Positions 7,686 through 16,063 of a DNA stretch of 64,000 bases are shown here, one piece after another; positions within the stretch are counted from its first letter, which is position 1; every line of letters starts with the position of its first letter. The notes beneath the pieces were generated by a model. The model was given only the letters and a program-made list of their open reading frames with translations, did not search any database and was not told the DNA's origin. Location: NCBI GenBank assembly GCA_000381565.1, contig KB906724.1:1538766-1602765 (forward strand), in the 5' to 3' direction. The translations under genes and the position numbers were made by a program. This DNA is from Oxalobacteraceae bacterium AB_14 (lineage in GTDB: Bacteria; Pseudomonadota; Gammaproteobacteria; Burkholderiales; Burkholderiaceae_D).

Positions 7686-9020
7686 ATGTTGCAACAACGT
7701 GTCGTCTCGGACGATTTCCTGGGGAAGTGGCAGCAGACCACGAATGTGATGGCGGGCATCTTCGACGTGCCGGCCGGCCTGATTATGCGCGTCGGGCCGG
7801 AACGGATCGAGGTGCTGGTGTCCAGCCACACGCCAGGCAATCCGTATGAGGCGTACGAGAAAGCCAACCTGAACACCGGCCTGTACTGCGAAACGGTGAT
7901 GGCGACCCGCTCGCTGCTGCACGTGCCGCATGCGCTCGAAGACGAGCACTGGAAGGACAATCCCGATGTCGCGCTGAACATGATTTCGTATCTTGGCGTG
8001 CCGCTGCTGTGGCCAGACGACGAGGTATTCGGCACGATCTGCGTACTCGACAGCAAGAAGCGCTCCTATCAGCAGCGCTACGTCGATTTGCTGTGGGAGA
8101 TCAAGAAGGCGATCGAGGCGGATTTCAAGATCATGGAGCAGCAGCGGAAATTAATCTCAAGCAATGCTGATCTGCTTAGCGCCAACCAGGCGCTATCGCT
8201 CAGCAACGGCGAGTTGACGGCGGCGCTGGACAAGATCGGCGCGATGCAAGCCAAATTGCTGCGCGCGGAAAAGATGTCGGCCCTGGGCAATCTGGTGGCC
8301 GGCGTCGCGCATGAACTCAACACGCCGATCGGCAACGGCCTGATGGTCGCCAGCACGCTCAAAAGCAACGTCGGTACGATAGCCAGGGAGCTGGCGACGG
8401 GCGTAACACGCAAGCATATGGACGACTTCATCGGCGGCGTCGACCAGGGCGCCGATATCCTGCTGCACTGCCTGGGGCGGGCGGCTGAGCTGGTGGATAG
8501 TTTCAAGCAAGTCGCGGTGGACCAGTCCAGCAAGCGCCGGCGCCAATTTGACCTGAGAAAGACTTTCAGCGAGATCCTGGCGACCGTGGGTACGGCCATC
8601 CGCCAGAGCGGCCATCAGGTGCTGTGCGAGGTGGAGGGCGACATCGCCATGGATAGCTACCCCGGCGCGCTGGAGCAGGCGCTGCTCAACCTGATTAACA
8701 ATGCTTTGGTGCATGCCTTCCCCGACGGGGTGCAGGGGCGGGTCCGCATCGCTGCCTGCCTGCATGCCGACGACTGTGTGGAGATTAGCGTTGCCGACGA
8801 CGGCATCGGCATCCCGCAAGCCAATCTGGTGCGCGTGTTCGAGCCATTCTTTACCACCCGGCTGGGGCAGGGCGGCAGTGGCTTGGGACTGCACGTGGTC
8901 TACAACCAGGTGACGACCGCCTTGTGCGGCAGCGTGCAGGTGGTGAGCGAGCCAAGCCGCGGCGCATGCTTCACATTGCGGGTACCGCGCGTGGCGCCGG
9001 CAAGTCCGTCCCTGGCGTAG
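7686..9020 (+). CDS. Cytoplasmic GAF-domain sensor histidine kinase
   Basis: A 444-residue kinase. The start at ATG 7686 follows AAGGAG nine bases upstream. A GAF domain (about residues 10-155) is followed by a coiled coil and an HisKA region with H209 in VAHELNTPIGN. The catalytic domain has the N box NLINNALVHAF, G1 DDGIGIP, F box FEPFFTT and G2 GSGLGLHVVYN, so all boxes look intact. There is no membrane segment, so it senses something inside the cell. It is an orphan kinase: no response regulator gene is adjacent. The NTPIGN form of the H box is common in GAF or PAS kinases of beta- and gammaproteobacteria. Confidence 0.85.
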   Translation: MLQQRVVSDDFLGKWQQTTNVMAGIFDVPAGLIMRVGPERIEVLVSSHTPGNPYEAYEKANLNTGLYCETVMATRSLLHVPHALEDEHWKDNPDVALNMISYLGVPLLWPDDEVFGTICVLDSKKRSYQQRYVDLLWEIKKAIEADFKIMEQQRKLISSNADLLSANQALSLSNGELTAALDKIGAMQAKLLRAEKMSALGNLVAGVAHELNTPIGNGLMVASTLKSNVGTIARELATGVTRKHMDDFIGGVDQGADILLHCLGRAAELVDSFKQVAVDQSSKRRRQFDLRKTFSEILATVGTAIRQSGHQVLCEVEGDIAMDSYPGALEQALLNLINNALVHAFPDGVQGRVRIAACLHADDCVEISVADDGIGIPQANLVRVFEPFFTTRLGQGGSGLGLHVVYNQVTTALCGSVQVVSEPSRGACFTLRVPRVAPASPSLA

Positions 9021-9144
9021 GCCAACTTGTTGTTTTCAAGATGTTTGCAAAATGAAACCATTGATGTTTCCTTGTTATCGGATACCATGGCATTGATTCT
9101 AGGAAAACCTAGTTGCCGTTGTGATGCAAAATGGGGAAAATCAG

Positions 9145-9765
9145 ATGTTAAAAATTAAAAAACTGGCTGCAATCGCTGCGTTGGCCGCGCTGGCTCCTCT
9201 GGCGCAGGCGTCGTCCGAGTTGATCGTCAACGGTGGCTTCGAGTCGGCCGCGAACGCCTTCGGCGGCAATTTCGTCACGCTGGGCTCCGGCCTGGATGGC
9301 TGGGCCATCAACGCCGGCACCGTGGACCTGATCCACAGCTACTGGCAGCCTGCCGGCGGCAGCTATAGCCTGGACCTGAATGGCGGCGGCGCCGGCACGA
9401 TTTCCCAATCGTTCGCCACCATGGTCGGCGGCACCTACAACGTCAGCTTCAGCCTGGCCGGCAATCACGACGGCGGCGGCGACAAGACCATTACCGTGGG
9501 CGTGACCGATCCGCACAGCTTCTCGTTCGCACTGGCCGGCAGCTCGCACAGCGCCATGGGCTGGCAAACCGAGAGCTTCAGCTTTGTGGCCACCTCGGCC
9601 CTGAGCACGCTGACCTTCGCCGGCAGCCCTGCCAACAGCTATTACGGCGCGGCGCTGGACAACATCTCGGTCACCGCGGCTGTGCCTGAGCCGGAAACCT
9701 ATGCCATGCTGCTCGCTGGCCTCGGCCTGGTGGGCGCGATTGCGCGTCGCCGTCGCCCTGCATAA
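9145..9765 (+). CDS. DUF642 (choice-of-anchor C) PEP-CTERM protein
   Basis: A 206-residue exported protein. ATG 9145 is preferred over upstream starts because a signal peptide begins there (KKLAAIAALAALAPLAQAS) and GGGGAAA lies just before it. The body starts ELIVNGGFES, a DUF642-type beta-sandwich opening, and continues with the Gly-rich SLDLNGGGAGTISQ pattern of choice-of-anchor C proteins. The C-terminus has VPEPETYAML, a hydrophobic stretch and RRRR, the PEP-CTERM signal recognised by exosortase for export to the cell surface or extracellular polysaccharide. No exosortase gene is in the window. It is monocistronic and likely linked to matrix or biofilm. Confidence 0.88.
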   Translation: MLKIKKLAAIAALAALAPLAQASSELIVNGGFESAANAFGGNFVTLGSGLDGWAINAGTVDLIHSYWQPAGGSYSLDLNGGGAGTISQSFATMVGGTYNVSFSLAGNHDGGGDKTITVGVTDPHSFSFALAGSSHSAMGWQTESFSFVATSALSTLTFAGSPANSYYGAALDNISVTAAVPEPETYAMLLAGLGLVGAIARRRRPA

Positions 9766-9783
9766 AAAAAATTCACGGCGGGG

Positions 9784-9812
9784 TCGCCAAATCCAATTTG
9801 AGCGGATATAAT
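9784..9812 (+). promoter_or_regulatory. Predicted tRNA-Asn promoter
   Basis: A perfect TATAAT at 9807-9812 lies 12 bases before the tRNA, with TCGCCA (9784-9789) 17 bases upstream as a poor -35 box. A perfect -10 so close to the mature tRNA is typical of stable-RNA promoters. Confidence 0.6.
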
Positions 9813-9824
9813 TCGGGCCTCAAT

Positions 9825-9900
9825 TCCCTGATAGCTCAGTTGGTAGAGCGACGGACTGTTAATCCGCAGGTCCCTGGTTCGAGTCCAGGTCGGGGAGCCA
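9825..9900 (+). tRNA. tRNA-Asn (anticodon GTT)
   Basis: The 76-base cloverleaf has acceptor strands TCCCTGA and TCGGGGA (one G-U pair), the D-loop AGCTCAGTTGGTAGAGC, anticodon loop CTGTTAA with GTT, and the T arm GGTTCGAGTCC. CCA is encoded. It is identical in sequence to the copy at 15912-15987. Confidence 0.97.
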
Positions 9901-9917
9901 GAATTTAGCAAGATCAG

Positions 9918-9947
9918 AAAGCCCAGCCTTTATCGGTTGGGCTTTTT
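9918..9947 (+). terminator. Rho-independent terminator of tRNA-Asn
   Basis: AAAGCCCAGCC pairs with GGTTGGGCTTT around a six-base loop and is followed by a T run ending at 9947. One G-U pair interrupts an otherwise perfect stem. Confidence 0.85.
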
Positions 9948-10287
9948 GCGTTTCTGAGCCCTATTTATTTGCGCATAGCCAGCACTAAGGCGTAGCGCGC
10001 TGTTTGCTATGCGGGATCATCTATGAACTATTCGCAATACCAAGCCAAGCATTCTGCTTGATTTTCTTCAGCTGGAGTTACGTTGATGCGCCAGCCGCCA
10101 CCCAGCGCCATTGGTCGGGCCCGGGGCCGCGCGTCCTGGCCAGCGCGTCGGTCGGCGCCCGGGGTTAATTCCCGGCGTGAGGCTTTTTGCATTTTGGCAC
10201 GCAATCTCACCGAAATGCGCGATTCCGGTGGACGGGAATCTTGCACCTCGGTATTCTGAATCTTATTTCTGGCCGGAAGGAAAAGCG
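9948..10287. other. 340-base intergenic stretch without a convincing gene
   Basis: No supported coding frame was found. There is an 8-bp inverted repeat CGCATAGC (9972-9979) and GCTATGCG (10006-10013) that could form a hairpin, and a GC-rich middle part. A promoter for the small gene at 10288 should lie here but I could not pick one with confidence. Confidence 0.5.
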
Positions 10288-10491
10288 ATGGTCATCTCAG
10301 CCGAGGCGGTCGATCGGGTGCAACGGGTGCGTGAGCTGGAGCGCGAAGTGGCGCTATTGCGCAGCACCCTGGCGGCTGGCGGCAGGGACCAGGAATGGAA
10401 AGATGAGGTCGTCCGCTTGCTGAGCGAAGTGGTCTTGTTCCGTCTCTCGCTGGACCAGGAAACTGTGCTTTCATCTTGTAAAAATAACTAG
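10288..10491 (+). CDS. Small coiled-coil protein upstream of the DUF3334 gene
   Basis: A 67-residue protein. Start ATG 10288 follows AAGGAAAA. It is nearly one long helix: heptad-like leucines and charged residues run from RVRELEREVALLRSTL through EVVRLLSEVVLFRLSL, so a coiled-coil dimer or a partner-binding helix is likely. It ends nine bases before the DUF3334 gene and is surely cotranscribed with it, which suggests a shared role in chemotaxis-type signalling. I do not recognise a family. A longer in-frame reading from 10111 exists but has no good start signal. Confidence 0.6.
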   Translation: MVISAEAVDRVQRVRELEREVALLRSTLAAGGRDQEWKDEVVRLLSEVVLFRLSLDQETVLSSCKNN

Positions 10492-10500
10492 AGGTAGATC

Positions 10501-11202
10501 ATGAGCATGAGCGAGGAAAACAAGGAAGTTGTGTACGGAACCGAAGACTTGTTGATGAGTCTGTGCAACTCGGTGACCCGTGTCCTGAACGTCGCCACCC
10601 AGAGCAAGGTCAATTATTCCGGCATGGTGCAACGGATCACCAAGACCGGCCTCAAGCCCGATATCGGCTGTTTCGTGCTGTTCGACGGCGGCTTCACCGG
10701 CCTGGTGGTGCTGAACTTCGCGGCCGACACGGCCATGGAAATCTACGAACGCTATATGTTGCACATGGGTATGCCGAAGTCCGAGCTGGCCAGCTCCCAT
10801 ACTTCGGACGAGGTGTCCAACATCATGGGCGAGCTGATGAACCAGATCGTCGGCGACTTCACCGGCAAGGTGCGGCGCGAGCTGCAAACCAACATCACGC
10901 AGAACCAGCCGAAAATGCTGGTGCTGACCAAGCAGGTGATGCTCAGCGTGGACACACCGCTGGATCGCCCTGAGATGCGGCGCGTCACGTTTTACACGGA
11001 AAAGAGTAATATCTTTTACCTGGAGCTGGCGATCGACCGCACCGAGTTCATCCGTTTGCACGACTTCGATTCCAGCGAGGTGACCGATACGGATGCGCTG
11101 ATGGATCTCGAGCGCGGCAACCAGGGCGGCGGCTCAAGCGCCCCGTCCGCCTCGGCGGAAGACGAAGCCAACGACGAGCTGTTGAGGTCGCTGGGCATGT
11201 AG
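10501..11202 (+). CDS. DUF3334 family protein (CheX-like)
   Basis: A 233-residue protein matching the DUF3334 family along most of its length: the GTEDLLMSLCNSVTRVL opening, KPDIGCFVLFDGGF, HTSDEVSNIMGELMNQIVGDF and the segment around PKMLVLTKQVMLSVDT are family hallmarks as I remember them. The E-x2-N-x3-G-E-x3-N-like part resembles the phosphatase motif of CheX/CheC proteins, which dephosphorylate CheY-P. I infer a chemotaxis or c-di-GMP-linked signalling protein, but the family is uncharacterised to my knowledge. The last 35 residues are a disordered Gly/Ser/Glu tail. It follows the small coiled-coil gene and precedes a chemoreceptor gene, supporting the signalling theme. A GAGG ribosome site precedes the start. 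Confidence 0.82.
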   Translation: MSMSEENKEVVYGTEDLLMSLCNSVTRVLNVATQSKVNYSGMVQRITKTGLKPDIGCFVLFDGGFTGLVVLNFAADTAMEIYERYMLHMGMPKSELASSHTSDEVSNIMGELMNQIVGDFTGKVRRELQTNITQNQPKMLVLTKQVMLSVDTPLDRPEMRRVTFYTEKSNIFYLELAIDRTEFIRLHDFDSSEVTDTDALMDLERGNQGGGSSAPSASAEDEANDELLRSLGM

Positions 11203-11327
11203 GGCGATTGGCGACTTGTGCGATTAAAGCCACCACGACCGCCCGGGATAGGACTATGATCAAAAGCAACGGGCCGTAGTTTGTCGGTTGGGCGCGGCCC
11301 GGTGACTTATCTTCGTGGGGGCGCGAC

Positions 11328-13343
11328 ATGGACAAGCACACTCTTCTTGGCAGCCTGCGGCTCGGGCACAAGTTCCTGATCCTGAGCCTGATCGCGGTGA
11401 TCCTGGCGAGCATACCGACCTGGCTGTACATGCGCGAAGCCGCCAAGGGGCTCAATGCCTACCTGGACGAGCGCGATGGCGTGCCAGCGGTGGTGGACGG
11501 CCTGCGCATGGTGCAGTTTACCCAGCAGCATCGCGGCCTGGCGGCGTTGGTGCTGGGCGGCGCCACCGGCGACGACAAGCGCGTGGCCAAGCAGCGCGAA
11601 GCCGACAGCGCCTACGCGGCCACCGATGCGCTGGTCAAAACCTTGGGCGACCCCGTGTTGGATGCGGCGTGGTCGCAGGCGCGCGGCGACTGGGAAACCT
11701 TGCGCGCCCAGGTCGGCAACAAGAGCTTGTCTGTGGCGCAGAGTTACGCCGCCCACACGGCGCTGCTGCTCAAGCTGCTGAAGGTGAACGACCTGATCGG
11801 CGATAACTACGGCCTCAGTCTCGATCCTGACCGCGACACCTATCAACTGATCCAGGCCATGTTCTACCAGCTGCCCTATCTGTCCGAGGAGCTGGGCAAG
11901 ACCCGCGCCAAGGGGGCCGGACTGCTGGCGAAGAAGGAGGCCAGCCCGGCGGATCGCCAACAGTTGTCGTCCCTCGTCGCCCGCGTGACGGACCGCCTGG
12001 ACCAGACGCTGACCGCGTTTGGCAAAGCCGCCCGCTACAATCCGGAGTTCGACTCGTCGTTGGCGCCGGCCATGCGCGACGCCGCCCAGGCCGCCAGCAA
12101 GATCACCGAGCTGGCCACCCGTGAGATCGTGCGGCCGGAGGCGCTGACCTATTCGGCGGAGAATTACGTGGCGCAGGCCACCCAGGCCATCGACCTGCAG
12201 TTCGCGCTGAACGCGGCCGCCAGCAAGCAGCTGGACGCCTTGCTGGACGAGAAGATCCGCGCCTTCTACACCACCCGCTGGATGATGCTGGGCGCCATGT
12301 TCGGACTGCTGGCGCTGGCCGGCTATGTGGCGCTGCTGATATCGCGTTCGGTGACGCGGCCGTTGAGCAACGCCATCGCCGTCGCGCAAAGCGTTGCGCG
12401 CGGCAACCTGGTGAGCGACTTCGACGTCGGCGCGCCCAACGAAGTGGGGCAGATGTTGCGCGCGCTCAAGGACATGAACGACAGCCTGCGCAACATCGTC
12501 GGCGACGTGCGGGGCAGCATCGACCATATCAGCGCCGCCACGCGCGACATCGCCAGCGGCAACGCCGATGTGTCGGCGCGGCTGGAATCGCAGGCCTCCA
12601 ACCTGGAGGAGACGGCCTCGTCGATGGAGCAGCTAACCTCCACCGTCAGGCAGAACGCCGACAACGCGCGCCAGGCCAACGCGCTGGTGATCAGCGCCGC
12701 CGATGTCGCCAGCCGCGGCGGCGAAGTGGTGTCGCAGGTGGTGCAGACCATGGGCGAGATCAACGACAGTTCCCACAAGATCGTCGACATCATCAGCGTC
12801 ATCGACGGCATCGCCTTCCAGACCAACATCCTGGCGCTGAACGCCGCGGTGGAGGCGGCGCGCGCGGGCGAGCAGGGCCGCGGCTTCGCCGTGGTCGCTT
12901 CCGAGGTGCGCAACCTGGCGCAACGTTCGGCCGCCGCCGCCAAGGAAATCAAGGAGTTGATCGGCCGCAGCGTCGAACGGGTCGAGGTCGGCAACCGGCT
13001 GGCCGACCAGGCCGGCGAGGCAATGGGCGAGATCGTCACCAGCGTGCAGCGCATCACCATCATCATGTCGGACATCGCGACCGCCTCGGCCGAGCAGGGC
13101 GCGGGCATCGAGCAGGTCAACGACGCGGTGACGCAGATGGACGACATGACGCAGCAGAACGCCGCCCTGGTCGAGCAGACGGCGGCGGCCTCGGCCAGCC
13201 TGGAAGAGCAAACCCAGGCCCTGGTCCAGGCGATGAGCCGCTTTGTGCTGGGCAATGAGAAGCCGGCCGCCGGTGCCCCCGCGCCCCGGTCGGCGGCCAG
13301 ACCTGTTGTGCAGCAACAACGTCTGGCGATCCGGCATGGCTGA
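11328..13343 (+). CDS. Methyl-accepting chemotaxis protein
   Basis: A 671-residue transmembrane chemoreceptor. TM1 is about residues 14-34, an unusually long periplasmic helical domain (about 35-315) resembles nitrate/nitrite-sensing NIT domains, and TM2 is about 316-338. A HAMP domain follows, then the signalling hairpin with the conserved tip IAFQTNILALNAAVEAARAG where CheA and CheW dock. Methylation-helix segments with paired Glu/Gln flank it. There is no C-terminal NWETF-like pentapeptide; the tail is Ala/Pro-rich. It stands alone 125 bases after the DUF3334 gene. The ligand cannot be read from sequence; NIT is a tentative domain call. Confidence 0.92.
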   Translation: MDKHTLLGSLRLGHKFLILSLIAVILASIPTWLYMREAAKGLNAYLDERDGVPAVVDGLRMVQFTQQHRGLAALVLGGATGDDKRVAKQREADSAYAATDALVKTLGDPVLDAAWSQARGDWETLRAQVGNKSLSVAQSYAAHTALLLKLLKVNDLIGDNYGLSLDPDRDTYQLIQAMFYQLPYLSEELGKTRAKGAGLLAKKEASPADRQQLSSLVARVTDRLDQTLTAFGKAARYNPEFDSSLAPAMRDAAQAASKITELATREIVRPEALTYSAENYVAQATQAIDLQFALNAAASKQLDALLDEKIRAFYTTRWMMLGAMFGLLALAGYVALLISRSVTRPLSNAIAVAQSVARGNLVSDFDVGAPNEVGQMLRALKDMNDSLRNIVGDVRGSIDHISAATRDIASGNADVSARLESQASNLEETASSMEQLTSTVRQNADNARQANALVISAADVASRGGEVVSQVVQTMGEINDSSHKIVDIISVIDGIAFQTNILALNAAVEAARAGEQGRGFAVVASEVRNLAQRSAAAAKEIKELIGRSVERVEVGNRLADQAGEAMGEIVTSVQRITIIMSDIATASAEQGAGIEQVNDAVTQMDDMTQQNAALVEQTAAASASLEEQTQALVQAMSRFVLGNEKPAAGAPAPRSAARPVVQQQRLAIRHG

Positions 13344-13659
13344 ATCACGAGCTTGATCGATCTGTCATCCATGCCGCTGGGGCGGGCTGTTTAGCCTTCT
13401 ATTATTCAGTCCGCCCTGCTGAGGCACCAAATTTCTAACAGTAAATTCCCATTTGCATATATTGCCCTTGCAATACCTGCTATCAATGAAAGAAAATACC
13501 GCCTTTCTGCAAGACGGTGCATTCTAGACATCGAAAAACGGCCTCACCTCCGCTTGCGCCGCCACGGACACATTAGATGACCGGGTGGTATCAAAAAGAA
13601 AGAGAGAACAGGAGACACTGTTTTTAACTCTTTGCCTTACCTCAAAATCGGGAAATTGA
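13344..13659. other. 316-base intergenic region before the TonB receptor gene
   Basis: No gene is supported. GGGCGG-CTG and CAG-CCGCCC near 13382-13418 could form a hairpin after the chemoreceptor gene but lack a T run. The AT-rich middle (about 13430-13500) is the likely promoter zone of the downstream receptor. No Fur box is apparent. Confidence 0.45.
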
Positions 13660-15846
13660 ATGATCAAACTGTCGAAGATGCACAAGCGCCTGCTGGCGCT
13701 GAGCGCCGTTATGCCCATCGGTAGCGCCATGGCGCAAACCGCCGCCCAGCCGCAACTGGAAACCGTCACCGTCACCGCCCAACGCCGTGCCGAAAACATC
13801 AAGGACGTGCCGGTCTCGGTCACCTTGTTGAAGGACGAGAAGCTCGACGTGCTGCTGTCCGGCGGCCAGGATATCCGTGTGCTGGCAGGCAAAGTGCCAT
13901 CGCTGAACGTGGAGTCGTCGAACGGCCGCACCTTCCCGCGCTTCTACATCCGCGGCTACGGCAACACCGACTTCAGCACCTTCGCTTCGCAGCCGGTGTC
14001 GCTGGTGTATGACGACGTGGTGCAGGAAAACGGTATCCTGAAGGGTTACCCGATGTTCGACGTGGCTGGCGTGGAAGTGCTGCGCGGCCCGCAGGGCACG
14101 CTGTTCGGCCGCAACACCCCGGCCGGCGTGGTCAAGTTTGAATCCGAAAAGCCGAACACCAAGAAGGTCGAAGGCTATTACAACCTGTCGTGGGCGACCC
14201 ACAACACCGTCAACGCCGAAGGCGCCGTCAACCTGCCGCTGAGCAGCGTATGGGCGATGCGCGTATCGACGCTGCGCCAGCACCGCGACAACTTCGTCGA
14301 CAACACCTTCACCAAGCAGAACGACGTGCTGGAAGGCTACAACGAACACGCCGAGCGCGTGCAGTTCCTGTACACCCCGAGCACCACCTTCAACGCCTTG
14401 TTCAACGTGCACTCGCGCACCACCGACGGCAGCGCCCGTCTGTTCCGCGCCAACCTGATCAAGAAGGGCAGCAACGACTTCGCCGACGGTTACGACTTCA
14501 CCAAGATCGCCACCAACGGCCAGAACACGCAGAGCCTGAGCACCAACGGCGCCAATGCCCGCCTGAGCTGGGACCTGGGCGCGCTCAAGCTGTTCTCGAT
14601 CACCGGCTACGAAGCCGTGGACAACTACTACAGCCGCGGCGACATCGACGGCGGCAGCCCGGCCGGCCCTGGCTTCATTCCGTTCCAGGTGCAGACCGGT
14701 GGAGGCCTGAGCGGCCTGCATCAGTACTCCCAGGAATTCCGCGTCGAGTCGAAGAACCCTGGTCCGCTGAACTGGCAGAGCGGCGTCTACTACTTCAAGG
14801 AAAGCGCCAGCGGCTACAGCGACAACTTCGACAGCAACACCCAGCGGCAGACCTCGCACCTGGCCAGCCACCAGAACAACACCGCTGCGGCGGTGTTCGG
14901 CTCGCTGACCTATGACGTGTCGGACCAGCTGGTGCTGCGCGGCGGCCTGCGCTACACCCACGACAAGAAGGACTTTGCCACCACCTCGCGCGTCAACGTG
15001 ACGCAGACCGGCCCTGACTCGGTCGACGAGAGCAAGAACAAAGCCAACTGGGACATGAGCGCGACCTACAAGATCAACAAGGACGTCAACGCCTACGCCC
15101 GCGTGGCGACCGGCTTCCGCGCGCCAAGTATCGCCGCCGCTTCGGCGTCGGTGCCGATCACCGTGGCCGACGCGGAAACCATTGTGTCCTACGAAGCCGG
15201 CATCAAGGCCGACCTGTTCAATCGCCGCGCCCGCGCATCGCTCAGCATCTACAACTACGACGTGAAGAACCAGCAGCTGACCGTGGTCGGCGGCACTTCC
15301 AACGTGACCAAGCTGATCAACGCAGCCAAGACCGTCGGCCGTGGCCTGGAAGCGGACTTCGAAGCCTTCGTGACGCCTGACTTCAAGGTCACCGCCGGCG
15401 GTTCGTACAACTTCACCAAGATCGAAGATCCATCGCTGTCGGTCGCCAAGTGCGGTTCGTGCACCGTGACCGATCCGCTCAACGCGGCCGGCCGCGTCAG
15501 CATCGACGGCAATCCGCTGCCGCAAGCGCCCAAGGTCATCCTGAACGCCAGCGCGCGCTACAACTGGGCGCTGGCCGACGGCAACCTGTTCGTGCTGACC
15601 GACTGGGCTTATCGCAGCAAGATCAACTTCTTCCTGTACGAAGCCAAGGAATTCACCGGCAAGGCCATGCTGGAAGGCGGCCTGCGCGTGGGTTACAACT
15701 GGCAGGGCGGCAAGTATGAAGTGGCAGCCTTTGGCCGCAACATCACCAACACCGAACGCATCGTCGGCGCGATCGACTTCAACAACCTGACCGGTTTCGT
15801 CAACGAACCGCGCCAGTTCGGCGTGCAGTTCAAGGGCAGCTTCTGA
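13660..15846 (+). CDS. TonB-dependent receptor
   Basis: A 728-residue outer-membrane receptor. The signal peptide (KRLLALSAVMPIGSAMAQ) is followed by a TonB box-like ETVTVTAQRR, a plug domain with VEVLRGPQGTLFGRNTPAG, and a beta-barrel ending in a terminal aromatic strand QFGVQFKGSF. The AQRRAENIKDVPVSV opening is typical of the large group of TonB receptors that import diverse nutrients rather than classic siderophores. There is no Fur box or catabolic neighbour to indicate a substrate. A tRNA-Asn gene follows 65 bases later. A GGGAAA ribosome site supports the start. Confidence 0.93.
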   Translation: MIKLSKMHKRLLALSAVMPIGSAMAQTAAQPQLETVTVTAQRRAENIKDVPVSVTLLKDEKLDVLLSGGQDIRVLAGKVPSLNVESSNGRTFPRFYIRGYGNTDFSTFASQPVSLVYDDVVQENGILKGYPMFDVAGVEVLRGPQGTLFGRNTPAGVVKFESEKPNTKKVEGYYNLSWATHNTVNAEGAVNLPLSSVWAMRVSTLRQHRDNFVDNTFTKQNDVLEGYNEHAERVQFLYTPSTTFNALFNVHSRTTDGSARLFRANLIKKGSNDFADGYDFTKIATNGQNTQSLSTNGANARLSWDLGALKLFSITGYEAVDNYYSRGDIDGGSPAGPGFIPFQVQTGGGLSGLHQYSQEFRVESKNPGPLNWQSGVYYFKESASGYSDNFDSNTQRQTSHLASHQNNTAAAVFGSLTYDVSDQLVLRGGLRYTHDKKDFATTSRVNVTQTGPDSVDESKNKANWDMSATYKINKDVNAYARVATGFRAPSIAAASASVPITVADAETIVSYEAGIKADLFNRRARASLSIYNYDVKNQQLTVVGGTSNVTKLINAAKTVGRGLEADFEAFVTPDFKVTAGGSYNFTKIEDPSLSVAKCGSCTVTDPLNAAGRVSIDGNPLPQAPKVILNASARYNWALADGNLFVLTDWAYRSKINFFLYEAKEFTGKAMLEGGLRVGYNWQGGKYEVAAFGRNITNTERIVGAIDFNNLTGFVNEPRQFGVQFKGSF

Positions 15847-15871
15847 TTTTTTGGAAAATTGCCCGCTAGCC

Positions 15872-15900
15872 TAGACAGCTAGAAATTGGCCGTATATAAT
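15872..15900 (+). promoter_or_regulatory. Predicted tRNA-Asn promoter (third locus)
   Basis: TAGACA (15872-15877) and TATAAT (15895-15900) are separated by 17 bases, a near-consensus sigma-70 promoter ending 12 bases before the tRNA. Confidence 0.75.
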
Positions 15901-15911
15901 GCGGCCTCTTT

Positions 15912-15987
15912 TCCCTGATAGCTCAGTTGGTAGAGCGACGGACTGTTAATCCGCAGGTCCCTGGTTCGAGTCCAGGTCGGGGAGCCA
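15912..15987 (+). tRNA. tRNA-Asn (anticodon GTT), second intact copy
   Basis: Identical over 76 bases to the tRNA at 9825-9900, with GTT anticodon and encoded CCA. The flanking sequence differs apart from a few bases after CCA, so this is a dispersed duplicate with its own promoter and terminator. Confidence 0.97.
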
Positions 15988-16003
15988 GAATTCAAGAAGC
16001 ACC

Positions 16004-16043
16004 AAAAAAAGAGCTCCATGCGTAGGCATGGAGCTCTTTTTTT
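16004..16043. terminator. Bidirectional terminator between tRNA-Asn and carbonic anhydrase
   Basis: GAGCTCCATGC (16011-16021) and GCATGGAGCTC (16026-16036) form a perfect 11-bp stem with a GTAG loop, flanked by seven A on the left and nine T on the right. It can therefore stop transcription from both the tRNA and the converging minus-strand gene that ends at 16064. Confidence 0.93.
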
Positions 16044-16063
16044 TTGCGTTCCGGCCGGCGCGC

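Noticed and set aside
10196..10220. TGGCAC sequence resembling a sigma-54 promoter before the small coiled-coil gene
   Set aside because: The required GC/TTGC element at the -12 position is absent.
13642..15525. Long minus-strand open frame (627 codons) opposite the TonB receptor
   Set aside because: It lies in the antisense of a clear receptor gene, its translation is low-complexity His/Val/Gly/Arg-rich, and GC-rich codon use produces such frames routinely.
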